Positions 1 through 11,387 of a DNA stretch of 64,000 nt are shown here, piece after piece. Under the pieces are notes generated by a model. That model had not been told where the DNA came from. It worked only from the letters and a program-made list of their open reading frames with translations, and made no database searches. The position numbers and the translations under genes were made by a program. This DNA comes from Isoperla grammatica (lineage: Eukaryota; Arthropoda; Insecta; Plecoptera; Perlodidae). Location of the stretch: positions 28,723,730 through 28,787,729 of the forward strand of contig OX246746.1 in the NCBI GenBank assembly GCA_945910005.1, in the 5' to 3' direction. Numbering within the stretch: position 1 is the stretch's first letter; each line of letters starts with the position of its first letter.

Positions 1-916
1 TTCCCAAACTTGTTGCTTTGTGGTTAGTCTATATTTTTTTTATTTATATATGTTTTTTTTGTAAGTGACAATTGGGCTGGTGTAAGATGATCTTAGGATC
101 TATAAACTGTATTGTTTACTGTTTACAATTTATAATGCAACACTGTTTTAGCTTTTATTGCTTTCAGGTGCTTTTAGACACAAATTAGTTTGACATGTCG
201 GAAAAATGTAAAGCTTAACATAGGCATGTATTTAAATATTTCTGAACTATTTTGTTTCAATTGGTTTTTCACTCTGTTGAGAAAAAAACTTATGTCCATG
301 ATCATGGACAAACTTACTCAATGGTGGTATTTTAAAATAAAAATGGTACTCTACTGTACTGCTCAAGTAATTATGACAGCTTTTGAGAACTTTTGGGGAA
401 CATTTAATGGTCTATATTATTTTCCTGTAGGTTTTACAGATGGTGAAGTTTTTAGTCAATTATTTAGTAAATTGAAACGTTAAGATTTAATCCCAAATAC
501 AACTTAAATCAATCTGATCTCATTTTATAGTAGATAGGCATTTCCAAACTATTCATATTAATCCCCTAGTTATTTATTTACTAATTCACATTGATGAATA
601 CATGGTACGTATGGATATTCTTCTATTTTTATTTTTTACGTACCGTAACGATATTGTGATAGGATATTGATTAGCAAAATTGTGCCGATATAAATACTGA
701 TGATAGTAGCTTTATACTTCTCTACTGTATAATTAATGTGTATTTTTGTGTCCCCTCAAATGTGGTAGGCCTAATCTCATTCGTTTACATGAAATATTGT
801 AACTGTAGCCGTATTATACTTAACTTGGGTCAATTTCAAACTAATGATGAAGAATTAGTCCCTAACAATTCATGCAGCTGTGCTGCATCGTTATTATTTA
901 ATATTTATTATTGTAG
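1..916 (+). other. glycogenin intron, upstream part
   Basis: This is AT-rich sequence ending in a TTATTATTGTAG splice acceptor directly before the first recognisable glycogenin exon. I see no conserved coding segment; the short open frames here have no recognisable product. The exons for the N-terminal half of glycogenin, including the nucleotide-sugar-binding DxD motif, must lie left of the window. Confidence 0.7.
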
Positions 917-1206
917 GTGTTGCAAGCCTGCGATGAGTTATTCGACCGAGAAGAGTTATCGGCCGCCCCCGACGTCGGTTGGCCAGACTGCTTCAACTCC
1001 GGAGTGTTCGTGTTCCGACCGTCAGCCGACACCTTCAAGAACCTTATTGACTTTGCTCTGTCGACTGGCTCCTTTGATGGCGGAGACCAGGGCCTTCTAA
1101 ATCTATTCTTCAGCAACTGGGCAACACAGGACTCCTCGAGAAGGCTACCGTTTATTTATAATATGTGCTCGACTGCTGTTTACTCATACTTGCCAGCTTT
1201 TAAACA
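917..1206 (+). CDS. GYG1: glycogenin exon (glycosyltransferase family 8 domain, C-terminal half)
   Basis: Glycogenin is a self-glucosylating glycosyltransferase that builds the primer for glycogen synthesis from UDP-glucose. The exon opens in phase 0 after TTGTAG at [19 protein letters not shown], which matches the classic [25 protein letters not shown] block of animal glycogenins. The catalytic FDGGDQG motif follows, then [17 protein letters not shown], where the first tyrosine of YSY sits at the autoglucosylation acceptor position of vertebrate glycogenin. The exon ends ...AAACA before a gttaag donor in phase 2 and joins the G that opens the next exon (K-Q-F-G-K). The segment corresponds roughly to residues 118-213 of a vertebrate GYG1. 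The name is given by family; one or two paralogues cannot be decided from this fragment. Confidence 0.95.
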
Positions 1207-2070
1207 GTTAAGTGGAAGAAAATAAAGAGTGATTGTATTGATTATTGGGAAATAGTCTGTGGGATTTGATTTGAAATGGGAGAAGTCGTTAAGAATACGC
1301 TCATCTTTGTAGGGAACCAATAATGAGTTTGATTGTTATTTGATCTTGGTTTAGTCAGGGCGTATTTCATAATTCAGGTCAAAACAATCCGAAGTGCTGT
1401 AGGTAGTGGTCCGTGGAATGCAGAACTGTGATTGCTATTAAATTGCACAAATATTTCTGCAGAAGAGTTATTTGCATGGAAATAAAGGTTAACTTTACAG
1501 GTAGGCTTCTGTTACATAGATTGTGCAAGTTTCCATTTAACAATAGTTCAACTAAACATAATTAAGTGTTGTTGAAATAATTTTTAAATACCGTAATACC
1601 AGTACGTAGGTGCTATTACAGTAAATGTATTTGGTTAGACCTCCCTTGCCTTAGCAACTTTGTAACTATCAACAGCAGCTGTTTACAGGTATTTCCTTCT
1701 GAAGGTAGCAATGTTCTGCTGAAAATAGACGGTTATAAACAACAAACTGAAACAAGTAGTGGGGTGGGTGCCAACATATAAATCAAGGCTAGTCAAGTTG
1801 TCACAAGGTAGATAACTAGTCTCATGCTTAGGTTATAGTAGTCAAGGTCAATACTAGCCTAGGTCTACCAACTTAATTTTATATTTCTCTAGTTCCTACC
1901 ATTTGCTTGAAACATAACCATTATTGATAATTGATGACCTATATTGATTGTTACCTGGAAATTCCAAGTTCAAAAGCAGTGAGAAAAAATCAAAAGCAGT
2001 GAGTATGCTAATGAGGGTTGTGCAATAAACTTGCTGGAAAGAAAAATATTGTTTACTTATAGTTTCGTCT
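1207..2070 (+). other. glycogenin intron
   Basis: Intronic AT-rich sequence between the first two glycogenin exons in the window. I see no gene or repeat before the hAT element that begins at 2079. Confidence 0.7.
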
Positions 2071-2078
2071 ATATAAAG

Positions 2079-2636
2079 TAGGGATGACATCGGGTACTAA
2101 AATTCGGAACCGGTTCCAGCTCTCATATTACCCGGGTACCCGGATCCTGAAAACGTATTTTTCGATGTGTAGGCATGATTTGAAGGTCGTCGCTAGGCCT
2201 TGTGAAGTGCGCGGGGCAGAAGAAGAGGGACGAATGACGTACATGCCGCCTGCTCGAATAGCCCCTTGGAATACGCCTGCAGTAATCACGTCGAGTAAAA
2301 AAAAAACATTTCGCAATACACAACTGAAGCACGTATTAAAACATGCTATTTCAAGTAAAATAAATAGTAATAGAACAAGTGTTAGCCAGAATGTTCACCA
2401 GAATGGTAAACAATGAACCAACAGTAACGAATGCAAGTCTGTTCGCGTCTGTTCTGTTCCCCGCCGGGTCACGTGTTGTGGAAGGGTAGGCTCACGCTGT
2501 ACCTCCTGGCTCCATCGAAATCAACCGCAGCAATACTGGCGCGTAAATATAGCCTAGAAACGGACTAAAACATTACTCGGACCCGAAAAACGGCTCCGGG
2601 TAATACTTTGGAGCCGGGTACCCGATGTCATCCCTA
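2079..2636. mobile_element. hAT-type non-autonomous element, 558 bp
   Basis: The terminal inverted repeats are TAGGGATGACATCGGGTA on the left and its complement ending TGTCATCCCTA on the right. The element is flanked by an exact 8-bp duplication, ATATAAAG (2071-2078 and 2637-2644). An 8-bp duplication with TAGGG ends is the hAT signature. The inside has no transposase frame, so this is a MITE. Extra GGGTACCCGG-like palindromes lie next to both ends. Confidence 0.9.
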
Positions 2637-2719
2637 ATATAAAGTATACTCATTACATTAATAGGCCTGTAGGCCCTACACAATAATTGCCAAATTTATA
2701 TCAATACTTTTTCTCGTAG

Positions 2720-2900
2720 GTTTGGAAAAGATGCAAAGATTGTCCACTTCATTGGGCAAATGAAACCCTGGCTGTTAGAGCTGGACACCCAGTCTGGATT
2801 GGTCACCCCTTCGTCAGGGTATGAACACTTACGACCCGTTCTGCAGCAATGGTGGAGTATGTTCCTAGCAGAGGTGTTACCTAAGTTACAGCCAGACATG
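2720..2900 (+). CDS. GYG1: glycogenin exon (end of GT8 domain)
   Basis: The acceptor TTCTCGTAG precedes GTTTGGAAAAGATGC, giving the junction FGKDAKIVHFIGQMKPW. This matches the conserved FG-x-AKVVHFLG-x-KPW block of glycogenins, whose His and Lys contact the nucleotide diphosphate in the family. The exon continues through GYEHLRPVLQQWWSMFLAEVLPKLQ, matching the family's xxWWxxFxxxVLPxLQ end of the catalytic fold. It ends ...CCAGACATG before gtgagt in phase 0. The length of 181 bp restores the frame exactly with the preceding exon. The catalytic domain ends here; what follows is linker. Confidence 0.95.
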
Positions 2901-3222
2901 GTGAGTTGGAGATACTACAAGTTGCATTGGTACACCCTGCTTTTGGGCAAGGTGCAAAAGCCACAAATGTTGCACTTGTCAACAGCTTTCTTCAAAACCA
3001 AATCACGTGGGGAAAAGGGACCATAAATCAAACATCTAGGCTCATTGGAAGCTAATAAGCAAAACCAAATCAATTAACCTACATCTTCCCCCCTCTTCCC
3101 ATACCCTAGATGCATTTATATAGATATAGTGAGGTTTCTTGTTTTGCATGATGAATGATGTTCTTTTGCAGAATTTATAAAAGAAGTATAATGGCTATGC
3201 CTAGTGAAGAGAGGTAAATAGT

Positions 3223-4785
3223 AGGGATGTGCAGGTAGTGATTTTTGAACTCGGGTCGGGCTCGGTTCGGGTACTTCAAGTACCCTCGTCGAGTCGGGTA
3301 GTGTAAAGAAACATAATAATACCAATTTATCGATTAGACAAATACGTTACATAAAATGTAGTGGTTTACGAATCCACGAAATTTGAATCTGAATCTACTT
3401 TAACAGATTTGAATTTTCGAAGGATCTATTTGAAAATTTCAATTTTCCGCCATATTTCGCACTATTTCCATCAAGGAGGAGGGGATTTCTGGTACTGTAT
3501 ATGTTCGGTGGTCGCCATCTTTTTTATATGAGCACTGACAGAAATGGTCAGAATACAGTGTGAAATGATGTTACAGTACAACCTTGTTATTATGTCGTTT
3601 GATACAATGTCCTTCGCATTATCACGTCGTTTTGATAAAGTCCCAGCGAAACCCCATAAGACGCAATGTTAATTTTCACTTGATAATAGGTCGCCTGATA
3701 TAATGTCGAATGCGATAGCACGTCGCTAAATTAACGTCCCTAGGCCTACATTAGTAAAAGTAAAATAAAACAATGGAATTTATTTGTCAGTTTACTCCGC
3801 CCTCCCCGCCAACCTTACACGCTGCGAAACCTGACTCAAGTAGCGGGCGCCCGGAGTGGGTGACTCACAGCCCTTTATCTGTGTCTAATACATTGTCTGG
3901 ACAAAGAACCAAAATGGAAATAAGCCACAGTTTATCACTCGTGAGATAGGCATATTCTTAAAAGCACTGGATGGTCATGTTATCTCCTCCTTGATAAGAG
4001 CGGTGACAGCAGACTGTACAATAGTGCTGGCCAAATTAAAAGTGTGTAGGCCTATACCTAAGATTTATTGAGTTATTGATGTTGCCCCAAAGAGTACATT
4101 TACTTCAAACTAAGCCATAAATCAGTTTTTTAATTGATACAAAGTCTCGCTTGATACCCGCTTGATATAACGTTGAAAATCAAAAGTCCCTTCTGCTATG
4201 TTATATCAAGGTTGTACTGTATTCACCTACACTGCCCCCTTGGGCCCTTGAATGCCAAATAAAATTAAAATAAGTATAATCAGGAAATAATAATAAAGTA
4301 AGATTGTAACGACTCGACCCTCTTGCCAACGTTTGACTTTGACACCTCATGCGCTCCCTGATGGGAATAAGTAGCAACTCCATTTCATGTATGGAAGCTA
4401 TCATCATTGTATTCTGCAGAACATCAAGAAGCATTGCACGATGTTTAAACACACTGGTGTTAAAAGGTATGTCAATTTGATGTTGTTAACTAGATTATTA
4501 TTTTTTAATTGAATCTTGATTTGATAGGCCAATTATGGAAAACTGCATTAAGCAAAGTATAAGTTATGATTTGGGTTTTTTAATTTATATGATGTGTTCA
4601 TGATCATTTGTACTGGAATTTAATATTACACATTTTGCCACCACCCATGTGCTTAGATAGGGCTAGAAACAATCTTCCCCCCAGGTGTTTTTAATTGTGC
4701 AGTTGGCAATACAGTACGTAAACTTCAAACTGTCAGTAGTACCATCCCGGTTTAGTCTCTAGCAGACGACATGCGCACATCCCTA
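3223..4785. mobile_element. hAT-type element, about 1.56 kb, hosting a nested MITE
   Basis: The ends are TAGGGATGTGC and GCACATCCCTA, with an exact 8-bp duplication GTAAATAG at 3215-3222 and 4786-4793. No transposase frame is seen. About 40% of the length is a second element (3574-4219) inserted later. CTCGGGTCGGGCTCGG-type sequence follows the left end. Confidence 0.88.
3574..4219. mobile_element. nested TA-flanked MITE (pogo/mariner-like), 646 bp
   Basis: The left end reads CAGTACAACCTTGTTAT and the right end is its near complement, ATATCAAGGTTGTACTG. A TA dinucleotide lies on each side (3572-3573 and 4220-4221). Motifs of the form GATATAATGTCG recur inside, in opposite orientations. CAGT...ACTG ends with TA duplications suggest the Tc1/mariner-pogo group. 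It lies inside the hAT element at 3223-4785 and is therefore younger. Confidence 0.75.
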
Positions 4786-4918
4786 GTAAATAGAAATTTA
4801 ATTACATATAGACAGATACATTTTTTAAATTTTTAGTGGAACAAAAGACTAGAGATCACATTAGTCTTCCAACAAGTCTTTCAAATAATAAATATTAGGC
4901 AAAAGCATTCTTCCTTAA

Positions 4919-5540
4919 CCCTTAAGGACTCGCGCCTATTTTCATAACCTTAGGACTCGCACCTGGGTATTTTTTACCCATGAATTCTAATCGGTATAAT
5001 AGTCGTTATATGTCTTTGATTTCATTTTTGTCGCACGAGGCACTTACTTATACTATTGCCTGTTCATTTGTACTCTTTATATCAAATACATTTTTTTTTT
5101 GTTTTTGAGTAATATTAGTTTTTCAAAATATGTGCAAAAAGAAGTAAAATTATACGTGAATTTATATTTTATTCATTATTTCCATTTCTGTGCGAGCTAT
5201 GTCACACTATGTAGTGTTTTTATTGAAAGGTATAATATGAAAGGTATAATAATAAAGATTTTCTCAAACAGGACTATAATAATAATTAGCGCTATAATTA
5301 GCACTAGCCAAAAAATAAAACTTCAGCACTCGCGTGTGGGTAATTCTTACCCAGAGCAGAAACGAACGCCTACACAGCACAAGAGACTAACTCCAACTGC
5401 GTGAAGAAAACGCGGAGCTGTGACCAAGTGTTCAACTTGAAGGTATAGAGTGGGAGGAGGGTATGGCTTAATTTGGCACGAAGATATCAGTCTTTTCATG
5501 GGCTCTGGGTATTTTTTACCCACACGCGAGTCCTTAAGGG
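4919..5540. mobile_element. piggyBac-like TTAA element, 622 bp
   Basis: The terminal repeats are CCCTTAAGGACTCGCG and CGCGAGTCCTTAAGGG, with TTAA on both sides (4915-4918 and 5541-5544). CCC-initial ends with TTAA targets are typical of piggyBac. Inside are several copies of a GGGTAA...TTACCC palindrome, near 4965, 5336 and 5507. No transposase frame is visible. Confidence 0.82.
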
Positions 5541-5544
5541 TTAA

Positions 5545-7255
5545 ACTTCTAAGCACTTCCAGTGTTTTTTTTTTCACTAACATCCTTTACTTGGTAACTA
5601 AAACAATCGATGTAGGTATCGATGATTGTAATCTGAACATCCTTAACTGGAACATGGTATTAAAACACTATTAAATCCAAATTATTCTTAGACATTTCAT
5701 AACCAACTTAAAATATTGGACAATATTTTGTTTCTGCCCTACTGTGAATAGAAATACACAATGTACCACCAAAATAGTCGGAAACGGAAATCTGATCTCT
5801 AATAATAATAACACATTTGTTAGTAGGCATTAGGTAGATTGTCGTTATGAATGCGCTCTTTAATCATACTGTTGTAACTGTGCCAAGTCTCTTCATTAGT
5901 ATTAGTAGTACCGCCCATCAAAGAAACATGGTCGGGGCAATCTGCCGCTAATTAGCGACGTCTGTTGGCGCGTGGTTAATCGTCGGGCAGACGACGCACA
6001 CGGAAGACTTCTAGGGTTGCTAATAGAATCCACCATACACAAACAGCGTCATGTTCACCACGAATCCTGGGATATTAGTGAGAACTTTTTGAAGTGAGAG
6101 GCCAATCTATACTATAGTGTCCACAGACTGGTTGAAGAGTAACTTAGCTACCATCGCCTGTTCTGTTCTCGTTCTGTTGTTGTTTTATTGTGTGGATGTG
6201 TTTTGCTTAGGACGATATACCTGATCGAACACCTTCTCTACGACACTGCCGACATTTCATATGAGCCAGTACTTCTTTTAGGTGGATGATTCATGGCATT
6301 TGAAGCTATGTGTTTATGGGATGGTGTTTAATGCAAGACTCGACGTTATGGACCGCAAAATTCTAAGACGCTCATTTCCCCCAATTTGTAGCCTTACCTC
6401 ATAAATGATAAGTGTATTACTATAGATAGGCTAAAAATTACCAATACATTTCAATTAAATGATGATGTAGTATACAACCACGTAATATCTGATGCATAGA
6501 AGAATAGATTTATGAACACGCGTACGTATGTTCGTACATGCGGGAATGATTCTGTGTTGTTTGGAAATGAAATGTTTCGCTCTATGTTGCTTTAATTCGA
6601 CATATTGTGGATCCCAATGCATGCGGGACAACTGACATGCAATTTCGGGACAACATCGAGCAATAATATATTTTGTAATTTTGTTTCACTAATGGTTTTA
6701 TGTTTTGGCCACTAACGCATCTGCTGTGTTGTTCACATTTTGTATGTTGGGGGGCACGTAGCATGGGGGGGCCGCCGCTGTTCGGACGATCAGCCTTTAA
6801 AGTTTAAATACCTTTAAGTATTCTGAATGATTCAAATTGAAAACTGTGTGTTCTTAAAAAAATTGGCTAAAGATTTCAGTTATGGGTACACTCAAAACTT
6901 GTTGAAAACACTTCTTGCGTACTTGGGTGATCAATTTTTGAAATAAAATTCCAGCAGTCTGAAACCCCAATCTTGAGCGTTTCAATCGCGCTTGAGATGC
7001 CAGGTGATTTCATTCAATCATCTTCAGCATTCAAGAGTCATGCTTGCTTGGTAGCATACACCTTCAGTTAGTGGTAAATGTTATTATTTTTCATCAACTG
7101 CAGAAGAACTTGGAAAGTTTTTTTTTTGCAACAGACACTTAGACCTACAGGTTTTAAACAATATAGAAACAAAGAACATAAGAAACATTAACAGTGTATT
7201 AATTTTGTTTATAAATTGATCAAAGGGCATTAATGTAATTGTTTAGTATGCAGTG
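5545..7255 (+). other. glycogenin intron, no recognised feature
   Basis: Intronic sequence between the piggyBac-like element and the cassette exon. A more GC-rich patch near 5900-6030 (CGACGTCTGTTGGCGCG and similar) looks like old repeat DNA, but I find no ends. Nothing coding is recognised. Confidence 0.5.
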
Positions 7256-7349
7256 TGCTCATGTGTGTTATGTTTTGTGTTTGTCCATGTAATTGTGTTG
7301 TGTGTCATTATTAACCTTAACTTGCATGTTGTGTTTGTTTCCATGCAAG
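7256..7349 (+). promoter_or_regulatory. GT-rich tract and TGCATG motif upstream of the cassette exon
   Basis: The roughly 90 bases before the small exon are rich in TGTG/TGTTT words, and TGCATG lies at 7323-7328, about 22 bases before the exon. In known animals UGCAUG is the RBFOX site and UG-rich RNA binds CELF proteins. Upstream RBFOX sites usually promote skipping. Regulation is inference only. Confidence 0.35.
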
Positions 7350-7397
7350 CGGGATGATGAGCAACTCAGCATGGTGTATGACAGTCATGAGTTGATG
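7350..7397 (+). CDS. GYG1: putative 48-bp glycogenin cassette exon
   Basis: A 48-bp open segment is bounded by an acceptor (GTTTGTTTCCATGCAAG) and a consensus donor (ATG|gtaagt). It starts and ends in phase 0, exactly matching the phase-0 junction between the exons ending at 2900 and starting at 10995. It would therefore insert 16 residues, RDDEQLSMVYDSHELM, without disturbing the frame. The peptide is acidic and carries Tyr and Ser that could be modified. It lies at the boundary between the catalytic fold and the linker, where animal glycogenins vary. I do not recognise the peptide itself; the case rests on phase, open frame, splice sites and position. Confidence 0.6.
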
Positions 7398-10300
7398 GTA
7401 AGTAGCTAACTAAATGTTTGTTAACTTACGTGCCCATTTATATAAACACGTTTGAAAGATGGTTTCAACTGTTCGTTCATAGATGTTGCAGATTACGGAG
7501 TATCGGTTTCTCTGGTGTACACCTTATTGTTTTGTTTCCTCTTAGCTAGTAATCACAATTCGGTGTGCTCTTTGGGCTGTTGACTGTTGGTAGACTAACA
7601 GAACATGTTTCCTAAATGTTAATAGACTTGATCGAGGACTTAATTAATGAACACATGAGTTGTGTGGTTCCAGATCAAACTGGCAAATTAGTTTTGAACT
7701 AACTAGCAGGTAAAATAAAGTAATTCTTTTGAAACCTTTGGACATTTTACAATCATGGTTTTTACATACTACAACATTTGTTTATTATTATTTATTATGT
7801 TTATTAATTAACTCAACCTTTAATTACTGTTGATACTCGCAGAAAACATGTTTTTGATATGGTCACTGGTCACTGTATTCATAAATCATTTTAACAACAC
7901 CCTTCAGATTATAGTTTAGCAAAATGGTCTCCATAATTGTTATTTATCTATGTGTAGGTGGCTTGTGGACTGTGGAAAGTGAAGTTGGTTACTAAGATTT
8001 GCCTTCTAATACAACTTTAATTTTAATTATATACCTAAGTAAATTGGTAATTTGTGTGATAAAATGTGTATACCAATTAATTTTCTATGTTGATATGTGA
8101 TAAGAGCACTTTTGTACTAAGGGCATCTTACTTATGGTATCTAGGCTAGTTGTAATGCATTTGACTTCATTGAATACGTAGCACGGTTCAAAATTGTGTT
8201 TAATATTGGTGCTTGTACTACTTGATGATGTAACTAACAAAAATGCTCAACTGAATTATATGAACTAATAATAGTAGGTATTTATGACATTGTAATTAGA
8301 GTTTATTAGGATCAAACTTGGGGAAATTAATTAATTCTTCTATTTATGTTCTTTATTACCATACTAGTATTATGTTCAGTTTTACTATATGTATGGATAT
8401 TATTTTGCATGAACATTTTGTTTTGCATGAGGGTATACTCCTGTATTTCATGCTTCAGGTAGGTCTCAAATTCAAATATCTATCATTTACAGTATATGTA
8501 TCATGGATTGTGTTGTTTATAAGCATAAACCAGGATGTCTAATGTTCATGCTATCAGTAGTTGGAACGAGACTGCTTGTATAAAGGTATGTGTGGTTTTG
8601 TATTACTGTACTCTAGCTGTTACATGCTAACCATGCTTTCTTTAAAGGTAGAACTCATTAATCATTTAAATACAGTGGTGTCATATCTTTCTCACTCTAT
8701 CTGCCTTGAAACCCATTATTATTTATTTGGTAGTGACTCTGTTCAGGTTGGGCCCGAGTGCGTAATTTAGATTCAACCCATTTAAATTTTTTCAATAATT
8801 GTCAAATACCATGGAAAATTTTGGATATGTAAGAATAATTTTAACATTTCACTTCAGTTAATTTAATTTTAAAGTGTTGTTGTTTTTCACAACCAAATTA
8901 CCTAATACTGTATTGTACAGTTTATTAGAGTTTCCAAATTGCAAAGTAAAAAAATAACTGAAGAAAATAACAAATAATAATTCACGTAGACATTGCAAAC
9001 AACTTTACTATTAAAACATACTTCGTTTTAATTATTATGATGTCTTGCAACATTTCTGGTTCATAAGTAAAGTTAATTTTACATTTTAGAAATGTCTAGG
9101 TGTTCCGCAACTTTCAATTTGAATGATAAATGTATAAAACAGATACAAAAAGTATGATAAAATAAACCACGGTTATCCCAGCAACGCATAAAGAAAATAG
9201 AGAACATTTTTTTTTTATTAATTTAATCTACACCTTATCACCCTTTTCACTTACTCCTCACCTACCAGTGACAAAATTATGGTCTACTAATGTTACTTCA
9301 GTACATATGACGCATGATGCACTGATGCACTTCTCACTACAGTATCACAATTTACGTAGTAAAAGCAAGTGTTTTTTTATACCTATGCCTTCTTTAAGTG
9401 CTCAGTGCAATAATTGTATTGATGCAATAATGGACACAACCAAACTGTAAAACAAATTAATGAGTACAACCTATGTGTGACTGCTTTTACTTCCATTAAT
9501 ACTATACATACTTTAACTTTCCTGACTGTAGATTTGACTCTTGGTCTTGTAGCTTGCATGTTCAAGCTAACATTAGTGCTGCATGTTGCATGCATTGCTT
9601 AGTCTGCATCTATAGAATAGCTATTCTCTGTAGTTCCACCATAGAGAAATAATGTGGGAAGAAAAGAATTACAGTGTTACACTTTCAATCATTCAATTTT
9701 GAGAGTGGCACCAGTAAGTTTTTAAGCCACAGAACTATAATAACAGTAACTTCTACATCCCTGTTCTACCTATTGAGGAAAAAAGAACTACTTGGATAAA
9801 GCTCTTCACTCCCCTTTGCATTATTTAACTTCAGTTTCATTATTAGCATGACCATAATAATTTCCACTTATGGTCTTGTTAATTGATTAAATAGTTGTGA
9901 TTTTTTCCTCTGTATTATGTAAGAGGTGGCCTTAAGTTGTAGTTTCAAGTATAAAGTGGCATTTTGTTCTAGATGACAAATGAGAATTGGCAAAATGTCA
10001 GCCCAGTATAAAACAATTAATAGTTATTATGGTAGATAATCATTAATCAAGATGGCATTGACAATAAAATGACTATACCACTCAAAGCAGTGAGGTGGCA
10101 AACTACACCTAAGGAATAAGCTCTTCCGTCTAGGTTACATTTACATGTCACTTGCTGGGCAGCAGGGACAATGTATACTCTGGCTGGATGCTTAACCTGC
10201 TTTCATTCCCCATTGATTTGATATAACGCAGTGATCAGTATTTTGTAACTGTGTATTGAAAATTGATTTTTACTTTTCAACCTATGAACTCACTGCATTG

Positions 10301-10994
10301 AACTGGAAAATTACTACCAAAGGTGCTATAATATATAAACACTATCAACATGTGTGAAAAGAATTGATGCTTTTTGCCAAAAAAAAAAAAAAAAACTTTG
10401 TGGTCGCAATTATTATTATTACACCCAACTGTATTTTTTACAATGTAATTGACATAAGTAATGAATATGAATAAGATAGTTCTACTTAATCAGCCTAGTG
10501 TATGCTTATAATATTACATAATATATAAACTCAAACTTAAAATACGGTAGCAGTACACTTGTTTTATTGCTTTAAGTACTTCAATTTTATTTGTAAATAT
10601 TATCTTCCATTTTTCTCGAGTCATTCACTCAAGCTCAATACGATCTGGTTATTGTACTTGCCTAACTCGATCTCAAATTAATTTATACTAATATTGCCCA
10701 ACTAACTCGTAATATATTATTGATTTAGTGAGAGTGACTAAAATATGAATTTATGCCACTAATTACTTTTAGGAATGCAAATGTAGTTAGTAGGCTTCCT
10801 CTTTATTATTAATATTACACAATTACCTTGTACATTCACTAAATTAATTCAAACTTATCATTTAATTAATACCTCTTGATTTAATTTCTCTTGATTTAAT
10901 TTCTCTTTTCTTTTTATTTCTTGTGCAATTAGTTAGTTGTGTGATGGCTGTTAACTATGAGCTTTTTCTGTGCATGATTTGTTGCACTTGACAG
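7398..10994 (+). other. glycogenin intron, no recognised feature
   Basis: Long AT-rich intron ending in CACTTGACAG. Short open frames here have no recognisable product. An A-homopolymer of about 18 bases lies near 10378-10395. No transposon ends were found. Confidence 0.6.
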
Positions 10995-11387
10995 GATGGC
11001 GTGAGGAGATACGACCCCAGGTCTTTTGAGTCAGCCCCCGACCCCGAAATTCGCCAAGTTTTCATTGACCCCTGGGAATCTTTCCAACCTCCTAGTCCCG
11101 TGTCCCAGGAAGAAGTTTCCCACCCGAGTATTGGCCAACACGAAGACACACATATCACACACACAGTAGAGAGTACTCACACCTATAGCCTTGAAACACG
11201 GACGGAAGAAACACGGACGGAAGAACACCACCATCACATAGACGATCAGTCGACTCCACGTACAGAACTTAGCCATACTGAAACAGTAGAAAACCACCAA
11301 CCCCCTCTTTCACCCCTTCCCACAGAAACCCGGAACGACGGCGATGGTGCGGGGAGTATTATAATAGCCAGTGCCGACTCGGATGGT
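10995..11387 (+). CDS. GYG1: glycogenin exon (polar linker)
   Basis: The exon runs from the CTTGACAG acceptor at DGVRRYDPRSFESAPDPE to the GATGGT|gtaagt donor, 131 codons in phase 0 at both ends. It encodes the variable linker that in glycogenins separates the catalytic fold from the glycogen-synthase-binding tail. The product is hydrophilic, rich in Ser, Thr, Glu and His. A 15-bp tandem duplication at about 11198-11227 gives TRTEETRTEE, followed by four histidines. The opening IRQVFIDPWESFQPPSP has aromatic and proline residues and may be a short interaction motif. Its assignment follows from exact phase agreement on both sides rather than from sequence similarity of the linker. Confidence 0.85.
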
